Origin: JAMQPK01 sp035937795
Lineage (GTDB): Bacteria > Acidobacteriota > Vicinamibacteria > Vicinamibacterales > JAMQPK01
NCBI GenBank assembly: GCA_035937795.1
Contig: DASZHO010000153.1
Span: forward strand, 1-32,095
Direction of reading: 5' to 3'
DNA length: 32,095 bases
Part shown: one piece after another, positions 25,148 to 32,095 of the stretch
Layout: every line of letters begins with the position of its first letter
Numbering within the stretch: the stretch's first letter is position 1
The notes under the pieces: model-generated
What the model was told of the DNA's origin: nothing
The model's database searches: none
What the model saw: only the letters and a program-made list of their open reading frames with translations
Made by a program: the position numbers and the translations under genes

Positions 25148-25313
25148 CCTGCGCGGGGCCATTGCGCTGGGGCGTTACGCGCGCCACCAGCTGTTCTCGC
25201 CGAGCAGGCTCATCGCGTGGAGCCATCGCCGCCGGTTTGCGACCCAGGCGTGGTTCGTGGGCCGGCTTCGCCCGGCGATCGGGACGAGAACCGACGCGCA
25301 ACCCGGCCCGTGA
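25140..25313 (+). CDS. 57-aa basic protein, unknown
   Basis: A short ORF between two GT4 genes: MGDLRGAIALGRYARHQLFS followed by a PSRLIAWSHRRRF segment and a proline-ended tail. The ATG lies 8 bases inside the previous gene, and the TGA overlaps the next gene's GTG in a GTGA, the junction used throughout this operon. That makes translation likely. The Arg/His-rich sequence resembles the N-terminal lead of a larger enzyme, so it could be the remnant of a lost gene (for example a methyltransferase) or a real small protein. No function is assigned. A second frame from GTG 25144 is less convincing because its composition is very Arg-rich. Confidence 0.45.
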   Translation: MGDLRGAIALGRYARHQLFSPSRLIAWSHRRRFATQAWFVGRLRPAIGTRTDAQPGP

Positions 25314-26506
25314 GCCCTGACGTCCTGCGCCTCGGCGTCGTGTGCGACCTGCTCGAGGAGGGCTGGCACAGCATGGATCTCATCGCGGACATGCTGCTGG
25401 AGAGGCTTCCTGAAGTCGCGCGCGGACAGATCGCCGCGACGCGGCTCTGCCCGCCGATGACGCGGCGCTGGACCACGCTCCCGTGGGTCGGCAGTACCGC
25501 CCGGGCGCACCTCGGCGACCGGCTCACCGGCCGGCTCTGGGACTACCCGCGCTGGCTGGCGCCGCGCGCTGCCGATTTCGATCTGTTTCATGTCGTCGAT
25601 CACAGTTACGCCCATCTGGTGCGCGCCCTCCTGCCTCGTCCCACTGTGGTGACCTGCAACGACGTGGATGCCATCGAGGCCGCGCTGCCCGGCCGGAGCA
25701 GCCGTCTCGCGCCCGCGCGCCTGCTGGCGTCGAGCGTCCTCGACGGGCTCGCGCACGCCGCACATGTGGCGTGTATCAGCGAGGCGACCCGGACCCAGTT
25801 GCTGGCCACCGGATGTCTGGAGCCCGGCCGCGTCAGCGTCGTGTATCTGGGCGTCCATCCGAGCTGCACTCCGGAGCCGGACCCTCGCCGGGATTGCGAG
25901 ATCGACGAACGCGTCGGCGCAGGGCGTCTGGCGCTGCTCCACGTCGGCAGCACGATTCCACGCAAGCGGATCGATACGCTCCTCGAAGTGCTGCGTGGAG
26001 TGCGCGAGGAGATGGGGGATGTGGTTCTGCTCCGCGCGGGCGGCCCGCTGGCATCCGCGCAGCGGGATCTGGCGCGCAAGCTCGGAGTGGCCGGCGCCAT
26101 CGTCGAATTTCCTTTTGTCGAGCGTCCGGTCCTGGCCGCGTTGTACCGGCGGGCCGCGCTCCTGCTGCTGCCATCCGATCGTGAAGGCTTCGGGTTGCCG
26201 CTGGTGGAGTCGATGGCGTGCGGGACGCCCGTTGTGGCGAGCGCGATTCCGGCGCTCCGGGAAATTGGCGGCGACGCGGTGAGCTTTTGCACGCCTGGAG
26301 CGATATCAGAGTGGGTCTTGGCGGTCGGTGCGCTCCTTCGGCAGAGACGGCTCGACCATGCTGGATGGGGAGCCCGGCAACGTCGATGCGTCGCCGCCGC
26401 GGCTCGCTTCAACTGGACCTCGTACGCCTCGGAAATGGCCGCGCGCTACGCGCAAACGCTGGCGATGGCGCCTGCGGCGGTGCGGCAGCGGAGTCGGGTG
26501 TCGTGA
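25310..26506 (+). CDS. Glycosyltransferase, GT4 family
   Basis: About 398 aa. N-terminal LRLGVVCDLLEEGWHSMDLI and FDLFHVVDHSYAHLV, then in the second domain LLHVGSTIPRKRIDTLLEVL and EX7E as REGFGLPLVESMACG, all typical for a retaining GT4. GTG start at 25310 overlaps the 57-aa ORF in GTGA; the open frame upstream of it is not used. Ends in GTGA with the next gene. Confidence 0.92.
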   Translation: MSPDVLRLGVVCDLLEEGWHSMDLIADMLLERLPEVARGQIAATRLCPPMTRRWTTLPWVGSTARAHLGDRLTGRLWDYPRWLAPRAADFDLFHVVDHSYAHLVRALLPRPTVVTCNDVDAIEAALPGRSSRLAPARLLASSVLDGLAHAAHVACISEATRTQLLATGCLEPGRVSVVYLGVHPSCTPEPDPRRDCEIDERVGAGRLALLHVGSTIPRKRIDTLLEVLRGVREEMGDVVLLRAGGPLASAQRDLARKLGVAGAIVEFPFVERPVLAALYRRAALLLLPSDREGFGLPLVESMACGTPVVASAIPALREIGGDAVSFCTPGAISEWVLAVGALLRQRRLDHAGWGARQRRCVAAAARFNWTSYASEMAARYAQTLAMAPAAVRQRSRVS

Positions 26507-27630
26507 GGGTCCTGCATCTGGGAAAGTTCTATCCGCCGGTCAAGGGCGGCATGGAAACGATGCTGGAACTCATGTGCGAGTATACGAGCTCCCAGATCGA
26601 GAACAGCGTGATCTGCGCCAACGACCGGTGCGCGCTCAACGAGGAACGGCGAGGCTCGACCGACGTCATTCGCCTGCCGGCAATCGCGCGGATTGGGGCC
26701 GTGGCTGTCTGCCCGACGATGCCGTGGCGGCTGGCGCGCGCCGATGCGGATCTCATCGTGCTCCACGAGCCCAACCCGATGGCGTTGCTCGCCTATTTTC
26801 TCGCGCGACCGTCCACGACGCTGCTGGTCTGGTTTCACAGCGAAGTGATCCGGCCGAGCTGGCGCTACAAGCTGTTCTACCGTCCGTTCCTGCAGTTCGC
26901 GCTTCGTCGCGCCGCGCGCATCGTGGCCACATCGCCAACGCTTGCGGCGTCCTCGCCGGTACTGACGCCGTGGCACGACAAATGTGTCGTGATTCCGTTC
27001 GGCATCGACGAGCGCGCGCCGTCCGAACAGGTGCTGCAGCGCGCCGCCGCGGTGCGAGAAGCGGAAGCGCGCCCGATCGTGCTCTTCGTGGGGCGGCTCG
27101 TGCCGTACAAGGGCGTCGACGTGCTGCTCGAGGCGATGCGCGCGATACCCGCGGTGGCGCTGCTGGTTGGCGAGGGGCCCGAGGGGCCGGCGCTTCGGCA
27201 GTCGGCGGAGGCGCTGGGCGTGGCCGACCGCGTTCGCTTCCTCGGGGAGGTCTCGAACGACGAGCTGGCCGCATTGTATCGCGCCTGTGATCTGCTCGTC
27301 CTGCCGTCGGTGACGCGCCAGGAGGCGTTCGGCGTGGTGCTGCTCGAGGCGATGGCGTGCGGCAAACCGGTGGTCAGCACCGATCTTGGCACCGGCACCG
27401 GATGGGTCAATCAGGATCGCGAGACGGGATTTGTCGTGGCGCCCCGCGACCCCGCGGCGCTGCACGAGGCGATCAGCCGATTGGTGGCCGAACCGGAATT
27501 GCGCGAATTGTTGGGCGACGGAGCGCGCCGCCGCGCGCGGTCTCTGTTTGCGCTCGATCGCATGATCGAATCGATTCTCGCGCTGTATCGGCAGGCGAGC
27601 GACACCAAGCTGGACGGACGCGCGGCATGA
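26503..27630 (+). CDS. Glycosyltransferase, GT4 family
   Basis: About 375 aa. MRVLHLGKFYPPVKGGMETM is a textbook GT4 N-terminus, with LLVWFHSEVIRPSWRYKLFY, VLFVGRLVPYKGVDVLLEAM and EX7E as EAFGVVLLEAMACG. Closest in look to mannosyl- or glucosyltransferases of the WcaI/PimB type, but specificity is not readable. Starts with GTG in a GTGA overlap and ends in ATGA with the next gene. Confidence 0.93.
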   Translation: MRVLHLGKFYPPVKGGMETMLELMCEYTSSQIENSVICANDRCALNEERRGSTDVIRLPAIARIGAVAVCPTMPWRLARADADLIVLHEPNPMALLAYFLARPSTTLLVWFHSEVIRPSWRYKLFYRPFLQFALRRAARIVATSPTLAASSPVLTPWHDKCVVIPFGIDERAPSEQVLQRAAAVREAEARPIVLFVGRLVPYKGVDVLLEAMRAIPAVALLVGEGPEGPALRQSAEALGVADRVRFLGEVSNDELAALYRACDLLVLPSVTRQEAFGVVLLEAMACGKPVVSTDLGTGTGWVNQDRETGFVVAPRDPAALHEAISRLVAEPELRELLGDGARRRARSLFALDRMIESILALYRQASDTKLDGRAA

Positions 27631-28547
27631 TGCGGGCGCTCTGGAAGCCCTGGTATGTCTATCGTCCGAATCAGTTGGTCCGCCGCCTCGCGGGCCTTGC
27701 CCGGCACCCCCGCTCGGAATACGCGCCGCAGACAGCGGCGTGGGGCCTCACGCTGTTCGCCGACCCCACCGAGCATATCGGCCGATCGTTGCGAACCACC
27801 GGCATCTACGACCTCGCCGTGTCCGAAATGCTCTTCCGCCTGGTGCGGTCGGGCGACCTCATGATCGACGCCGGCGCCAACATCGGCTACATGACGCTGC
27901 TCGGCGCGGTGGCCTCGGGTCCGGCCGGCCGCGTCATCGCGTTTGAGCCGAATCCGGATTTGTTTTCAATTCTGCAGAGCAATATCGCGACGTCGCGCAG
28001 TCGTATCGGCATGGCTGATGTGGAAGCGCGGCAGACCGCGCTCGGAACGGCGCCAGGACGTGCAACCTTGGTGTTACCGGATCCGGCCGCCGGCAACAAC
28101 GGTCTCGCGTACATTCCTCGCGTGACGCACGTTGAAGCTGGCAGGCGCACCGTCGAGGTGATCGTCGAAACGGTGGATGCGGTCATCCAGGCACAGTCGG
28201 TGGGCGTGATGAAGATTGACGTCGAAGGGTACGAGCGTCCGCTGCTCGAGGGTGCGTCGCTTGCCCTGGAACAGGGCCGTATTCGAGATATCGTCTTTGA
28301 AGATCATCAAGGGGCGGGAAGCGAAAGCGCAGCGTATCTCCAGGCCGCCGGCTACAAGGTGTTTGCTTTTGGTTGGTCCATGAGAGGGCTGGTGCTCGCC
28401 GACAGTCGACCTGGAGCCCGTCTGGCGAGCGCGTACGAAGCTCCAAGTTATCTGGCAACCCGCGAGCCCGACGAAGCGATCCGGGCCTGCAAGCGTCCCG
28501 GCTGGCGATCGCTGCGTCGGCAGACCCGGCCGCGGCTCGCCGCATGA
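27627..28547 (+). CDS. FkbM family methyltransferase
   Basis: About 306 aa. The FkbM core is clear: DLMIDAGANIGYMTLLGA (near 80), VIAFEPNPDLFSILQSNI, and MKIDVEGYERPLLEGA. FkbM enzymes usually O-methylate sugars or small molecules. Two in-frame ATG codons stand together at the start, and the first overlaps the previous stop (ATGA). The C-terminal tail is Arg-rich. With the other two methyltransferases it suggests a methylated or methyl-capped polymer. Confidence 0.92.
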   Translation: MMRALWKPWYVYRPNQLVRRLAGLARHPRSEYAPQTAAWGLTLFADPTEHIGRSLRTTGIYDLAVSEMLFRLVRSGDLMIDAGANIGYMTLLGAVASGPAGRVIAFEPNPDLFSILQSNIATSRSRIGMADVEARQTALGTAPGRATLVLPDPAAGNNGLAYIPRVTHVEAGRRTVEVIVETVDAVIQAQSVGVMKIDVEGYERPLLEGASLALEQGRIRDIVFEDHQGAGSESAAYLQAAGYKVFAFGWSMRGLVLADSRPGARLASAYEAPSYLATREPDEAIRACKRPGWRSLRRQTRPRLAA

Positions 28548-29155
28548 CGTCGCCCGCCAAACGAGGCCTCGATGTGCTGCTGTCCGGTACAGGCCTCCTG
28601 GTGTCGTCGCCTCTATGGCTGGTCATCGCCGCGCTGATCAAATGGGAAGACGGCGGGCCGATCTTCTTTTCGCAAGAGCGGGTCGGGCGGGGCGGCCGCG
28701 AGTTCCGCGCCCTGAAGTTTCGATCGATGCGAACCGATGCGGAAGCCCGCGGGCCGATGCAGTCCGGAGAGAACGATCCGCGCGTCACCCGCCTGGGCCG
28801 CCTGTTGCGCGCGACGGCGATGGACGAGCTGCCGCAATTGTGGAACATCTTCCGCGGCGACATGAGCTTTGTCGGCCCCAGGGCGCTGAGGCCCGGCGAA
28901 ATCGAGGTCAATGGCAAGGGCGCGACCGAGCGCCTGGAAGATGTCCCGGGGTTCGGCGCCCGGTGCGCGGTGCGGCCCGGCCTGACCGGCGTGGCGCAGA
29001 TTTATGCGCCGCGCGATATCGTGCGGCGCCACAAGTTCCGCTACGACCGGGTCTATGTCCGGCGGCAATCGTTCTGGCTCGACGTCCGGCTGATTCTGTT
29101 GTCTTTCTGGATCACCTTCCGGGGCGCGTGGGAAACCCGTGGGAAAAAGTTCTAG
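28544..29155 (+). CDS. PglC-like monotopic phosphoglycosyl transferase (initiating sugar transferase)
   Basis: A 203-aa enzyme that transfers a sugar phosphate from a UDP-sugar to undecaprenyl phosphate to begin glycan assembly. The N-terminus KRGLDVLLSGTGLLVSSPLW is the re-entrant membrane helix with its Ser-Pro break. The core has FSQERVGRGGREFRALKFRSM, the catalytic Asp-Glu in MDELPQLWNIFRGDMSFVGPRAL and the RPGLTGVAQIYAPRD region. The short length fits the minimal PglC type without the WbaP/WcaJ extra membrane domain. ATG overlaps the FkbM stop. It closes the glycan operon. Confidence 0.95.
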   Translation: MTSPAKRGLDVLLSGTGLLVSSPLWLVIAALIKWEDGGPIFFSQERVGRGGREFRALKFRSMRTDAEARGPMQSGENDPRVTRLGRLLRATAMDELPQLWNIFRGDMSFVGPRALRPGEIEVNGKGATERLEDVPGFGARCAVRPGLTGVAQIYAPRDIVRRHKFRYDRVYVRRQSFWLDVRLILLSFWITFRGAWETRGKKF

Positions 29156-29160
29156 TGGGT

Positions 29161-29166
29161 TAAAAT
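29161..29166 (+). promoter_or_regulatory. Possible -10 element just before the reductase gene
   Basis: TAAAAT lies 7 bases before the ATG at 29174, so a transcript from it would begin at or next to the start codon. The -35 region is poor. It lies directly after the phosphoglycosyl transferase stop, so the reductase could also simply be co-transcribed. Confidence 0.3.
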
Positions 29167-29173
29167 GCTCGCG

Positions 29174-30331
29174 ATGCACGACGTCGTGATTGTCGGCGGG
29201 GGGCCCGCAGGCCTCCATGCCGGAACGCGCCTGGCGGTGGCAGGAATGCGCACGATCGTGCTCGAGGAACATGCGACGGTGGGCGAGCCGGTGCACTGCA
29301 CCGGCATCCTCGCCGCTGAAGCGTTCGACGAATTCTCCCTGCCGCGCCGCGCCGTGCTCAACGAATTGACGACCGCGCGCTTCTGGTCGCCGTCCGGCCT
29401 GGAGGTGGCGTATTCCGCCGGAAGGGTCGAGGCGCTGGTCATCGATCGCCGGGTGTTCGACCAGGATCTCCACGCCGCAGCCCAAAACGCCGGCGTGAAG
29501 GTCGTGCGCGGCGTGCGCGTCACCAGCATCGAGATCCACTCTGAAGGCGTGCGCGTGAAAACGGCCGACACCGGGATGGCGGCCCGCGCCTGTGTCCTTG
29601 CGTGCGGGGCGAACTATTCGCTGCACCGCCAGGTCGGTCTCGGCATGCCGCGTCTGCTGCTGCACACCGCGCAGAAGGAGATCCCGGCCGAGCGTGCCCG
29701 CGACGTCGAGGTGCACTTCGGCGGCGAAGTGGCGCCGAAAGGATTCGGTTGGGTCGTTCCCGTGGTGCGCGGCGCGCAGGTCTGCGCGCGCATCGGCGTG
29801 ATGTGCGAGCACGATGCCCCACGGTACTTCGAGCGCGTGGCCCAGCGCGCGGCCGATCGCTGGGGCCTCAACCCGGATGACTTTCGCCGGCCACGCCAGA
29901 AGATTCTGCCGCTGGCGCCGATTTCACGAACTTACGGGGATCGATTGCTCGCGGTGGGCGACGCGGCCGGACTCGTGAAACCAACCACCGGCGGCGGAAT
30001 CTACTATAGCCTGGTGAGCGCGGAGCTGGCGGCCGGCGTGTTGGCGTCCGCGCTGGCGGAAAACGATCTCGGCTCGGCCCGCCTCGAGCGCTACGAGCGG
30101 CGCTGGCGCGAACGCCTGTCCGCGGAATTTCAGGCGCAACTCGCGCTCAGGCTGGTGGCCCATCGCATGACCGACGGCGACATCGAGCAACTCTTCGAAC
30201 TGGCCCGCACCGACGGCATCATGCCGATCGTCCGGAAGACCGCGCAATTCAATCGCCACCGCAAGCTGATCCTCGCGCTCCTCAAGCACCCGCCCGTGCG
30301 GCAACTGCTCCTGCGGCGTCTCGTCTTCTGA
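29174..30331 (+). CDS. Geranylgeranyl reductase family FAD-dependent oxidoreductase
   Basis: About 385 aa. An N-terminal dinucleotide-binding motif DVVIVGGGPAGLHAG binds FAD, followed by the family motif PVHCTGILA (a conserved Cys-containing patch near residue 40), and the second FAD motif GDRLLAVGDAAGLVKPTTGG. Family members saturate double bonds of prenyl chains (geranylgeranyl groups, polyprenols, menaquinone side chains). The ATG at 29174 fits the family start; an in-frame ATG at 29165 is inside the possible -10 box. Next to a PglC-like enzyme, it may act on the lipid carrier, but this is inference from position. Confidence 0.85.
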   Translation: MHDVVIVGGGPAGLHAGTRLAVAGMRTIVLEEHATVGEPVHCTGILAAEAFDEFSLPRRAVLNELTTARFWSPSGLEVAYSAGRVEALVIDRRVFDQDLHAAAQNAGVKVVRGVRVTSIEIHSEGVRVKTADTGMAARACVLACGANYSLHRQVGLGMPRLLLHTAQKEIPAERARDVEVHFGGEVAPKGFGWVVPVVRGAQVCARIGVMCEHDAPRYFERVAQRAADRWGLNPDDFRRPRQKILPLAPISRTYGDRLLAVGDAAGLVKPTTGGGIYYSLVSAELAAGVLASALAENDLGSARLERYERRWRERLSAEFQAQLALRLVAHRMTDGDIEQLFELARTDGIMPIVRKTAQFNRHRKLILALLKHPPVRQLLLRRLVF

Positions 30332-30364
30332 ACGCCCCAATCGCGAGAAAGGCACCCAGGCTCT

Positions 30365-30378
30365 GTGACGCGCGTCAC
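30365..30378. promoter_or_regulatory. Perfect 14-bp palindrome, CRP/FNR-like
   Basis: GTGACGCGCGTCAC is a perfect palindrome; with flanks it reads TGTGA-N6-TCACG, one base off the CRP-type TGTGA-N6-TCACA site. It sits between two convergent genes, so a promoter role is not obvious. It may be an operator for an unseen transcript, a hairpin or chance in GC-rich DNA. Confidence 0.3.
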
Positions 30379-30385
30379 GGCCGTC

Positions 30386-30403
30386 GCCGCCGACACCGGC
30401 GGC
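30386..30403. terminator. GC hairpin between convergent genes
   Basis: GCCGCC and GGCGGC pair across a 6-base loop. There is no T-tract on either strand. Its place between the ends of two convergent genes makes a bidirectional terminator possible. Confidence 0.25.
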
Positions 30404-30442
30404 ACATAGACGTTGCGGGCCTCTGATTCGGATCGAAGGCGG

Positions 30443-32095
30443 TTATCGCCCGCCGTGCTTGCCGTCTCGATCCTTGACACCCTGGTGGTCCTCCTCGTCT
30501 TTGTGACCGCGACCGTCACCATCCGGCAGGCCGCACGTGACCTCGATGTCCCCCGACTGGATGATCTCTTCGCCAGAGGCGTAGCCGTTGGAGACTAGGA
30601 TGGAGTACTTGTCCTTGTGTCCGCCTGGTCCGCTCTGGTCATCGAACGTGACGCGGTAGGCGAACGAACCGGCACCATTGACGGTCGCCTGGCCGTAGAC
30701 GCTGACCCGGGTCGGGCCCTCCTGGACGAGCGCCCGGACGTTGATAGACCTCACCCTGACAGGCCGAGCCGGCCCGAAGTCCTGATACTCCTGCTGGCCA
30801 CTGACGACGCCCGTGGTCTGGGACCGGGCGTCCCCCTCGAAGGCGGCTCGATCGCCGTTCGCCGTTCTCAGAACGCCCTCGCCACTGACCTTGCAGCCGG
30901 TGGCGAGGCCGGCCGGGAGCACCCAGGTTTTGGTCGCGGCGCCGGAAGGTTCGCCAGCGTCCTGCTTCCCGTTGTTATTGGTATCGGCGAACGCGGTGAT
31001 CGCGTCGGCGCCGAGAAGGGAGCTCGTGTAGCAGAACTGGAACTGCCCGGCGGCGTTCGTCGTTCCCGTGGCGCTCGTCCTGACCGTGCCGGTGACCGTG
31101 GCGCGAACGGTCACGTTCGGGGTCGGATTGCCAAAGGCGTCGGTGACCGTCGCCGTCACGCAGTGCTGCGCGCCGACCGTGTTGGTGGCCGTCGCCGGCG
31201 CGAGCACAAGGGCCGCGGGTGCGCCCGCGATCCAGGTTTTCGCCGCGACACCGACCGGCTCACCGGGGTCTAGTGCGTCGTTGTCGTTCGTGTCGGCGAA
31301 GGCCGTGATGGTATCGGCGCCTGCCCTGGTGGCTCCGATGTAACAGAACGTAGCCCGTCCGCTCCGGTCGGTGGTGACGACGCCACCCGTGGTGGTCGTG
31401 CCGGTGACGCTGAAGTGAACCTCGATGCCGGGAGTGGGATTGCCAAGCGCGTCCTGGACTGTCGCCGTCACGCAATGCTGGGTGTGGACCACGTTGATGG
31501 CTGCAGCCGGAGCGAGCGTGAGCGTGGCCGGAGGGCGGACGAATTCGATCTTGGCAACAAAGGCGTCGACATTGCCGGAGTCGGGAGCGTGGGCCGTCTG
31601 GAAAGCCCCCGCGGTCGTCGGGAAATTGGTTGAGAACGTCTGGCCCGTCACGTAGGCGCTGCCCGCGCCGTCCAGGGCGATGCCTTGGCCGAAGTCCGAG
31701 TCGCTGCCGCCGAGGTACGTCGAGTAGAGGCGGGCGGATCCGGTCGCGTCCAGCCTCGTCACAAAGGCGTCGTCAACACCGGCGTTGGCCGTCTGGGCGG
31801 CACCCGGGGTCGTCGGGAAATCGGTCGAGTAGGTGTCGCCCGTGACGTAGGCCCTGCCCGTGTCGTCCACGGCGATGCCGGTCCCGACATCAGTGCCGCT
31901 GCCGCCGAGGTACGTCGAATAGAGCAACATGGATCCGGTCGCGTCCAGCTTCGTCACAAACGCGTCGTCACCGCCGCCTTTGGCCGGCTGGGCGGTCCCT
32001 GTGGTTGTCGGGAAATTGATCGAGGTCGTGTCGCCCGTCACGTAGGCGTTGCCGGTGTCGTCCACTGCGATGCCGAATCCATCCTCATCGCCGCC
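30443..32095 (-). CDS. Secreted SBBP-repeat protein with Ig-like repeats, 5' end outside the window
   Basis: The frame is open from the right edge to a TAA at 30443 and codes for about 550 aa without the N-terminus. It begins with SBBP repeats (units of about 65 residues: a GIAVDDTGRAYVTGDTYSTDFPTT segment in pieces, then DDAFVTRLDATGS and YSTYLGGS). These are beta-propeller-like. Two Ig-like (Big_1/invasin type) repeats of about 104 residues follow (QHCVTATVxDxxGNPTP, then ITAFADTN and a DPGEPxG segment). A final beta-rich domain starts near GCKVSGEGVLR, and the C-terminus is a charged Gly/Lys/Asp tail. The protein is probably extracellular or surface-bound. SBBP proteins are common in Acidobacteriota. 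It converges on the reductase gene. Confidence 0.85.
   Translation of the reverse strand, partial: GGDEDGFGIAVDDTGNAYVTGDTTSINFPTTTGTAQPAKGGGDDAFVTKLDATGSMLLYSTYLGGSGTDVGTGIAVDDTGRAYVTGDTYSTDFPTTPGAAQTANAGVDDAFVTRLDATGSARLYSTYLGGSDSDFGQGIALDGAGSAYVTGQTFSTNFPTTAGAFQTAHAPDSGNVDAFVAKIEFVRPPATLTLAPAAAINVVHTQHCVTATVQDALGNPTPGIEVHFSVTGTTTTGGVVTTDRSGRATFCYIGATRAGADTITAFADTNDNDALDPGEPVGVAAKTWIAGAPAALVLAPATATNTVGAQHCVTATVTDAFGNPTPNVTVRATVTGTVRTSATGTTNAAGQFQFCYTSSLLGADAITAFADTNNNGKQDAGEPSGAATKTWVLPAGLATGCKVSGEGVLRTANGDRAAFEGDARSQTTGVVSGQQEYQDFGPARPVRVRSINVRALVQEGPTRVSVYGQATVNGAGSFAYRVTFDDQSGPGGHKDKYSILVSNGYASGEEIIQSGDIEVTCGLPDGDGRGHKDEEDHQGVKDRDGKHGGR
31149..31474 (-). repeat. Two Ig-like domain repeats at DNA level, period 312 bp
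   Basis: The block GTCGCCGTCACGCA starts at 31149 and again at 31461, a period of 312 bases (104 codons), matching the two Ig-like domains of the secreted protein. Confidence 0.65.
31711..32095 (-). repeat. SBBP tandem repeats at DNA level, period 195 bp
   Basis: CGAGGTACGTCGA starts at 31711 and at 31906, a period of 195 bases (65 codons), and the sequence around it is well conserved between copies. The window ends just before a third copy would begin, so the array continues to the right. Confidence 0.7.

Noticed and set aside
31149..32095. Repeats as a CRISPR array
   Set aside because: Repeats are long, imperfect, in frame and multiples of three; they encode protein domains.

Overview
The window is GC-rich bacterial chromosome with frequent GTG and TTG starts. 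The first 3.7 kb is a conserved housekeeping block read on the minus strand: tRNA-Leu(UAG), trigger factor (tig), clpP, clpX and the start of lon. The last 1.7 kb, also minus, is the 3' part of a secreted protein with SBBP repeats and Ig-like repeats. The gene order, the SBBP protein, the large exopolysaccharide (EPS) locus and the GTCGAC-rich intergenic repeat suggest Acidobacteriota, perhaps Vicinamibacteria. That placement is inference; no rRNA is present.

From about 3.97 to 29.2 kb lies one long plus-strand polysaccharide locus. It opens with an AT-rich regulatory region and a strongly degenerate NtrC-type regulator that keeps its Fis-like DNA-binding domain but has lost Walker A, Walker B and GAFTGA residues. 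Next come an outer-membrane beta-barrel protein and a Wza-like export protein with SLBB repeats. Then follow ten GT4-type glycosyltransferase genes (one a tandem two-domain fusion), one GT2 glycosyltransferase, a GT-C type membrane protein, an O-antigen ligase/polymerase-like membrane protein, three SAM methyltransferases (one FkbM-type), a Wzm/Wzt ABC exporter and a PglC-like phosphoglycosyl transferase. Two small unrecognised ORFs (about 150 and 57 aa) sit inside. A geranylgeranyl-reductase-family flavoprotein follows immediately.

Most neighbouring genes overlap by 1 to 35 bases, many by exactly 4 (ATGA, GTGA, TTGA), so the locus looks like one translationally coupled operon. A working model: the PglC-like enzyme loads the first sugar on undecaprenyl phosphate, the cytoplasmic GT4/GT2 enzymes extend the chain, methyltransferases modify or cap it, Wzt (with a C-terminal glycan-binding domain) and Wzm move it across the inner membrane, and the OPX protein and beta-barrel protein serve the outer membrane. 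The ligase/polymerase-like protein and GT-C protein would act on the periplasmic side. No Wzx flippase and no Wzc kinase are seen.

No intergenic stretch exceeds 300 bases. No CRISPR array, transposase or rRNA was found.
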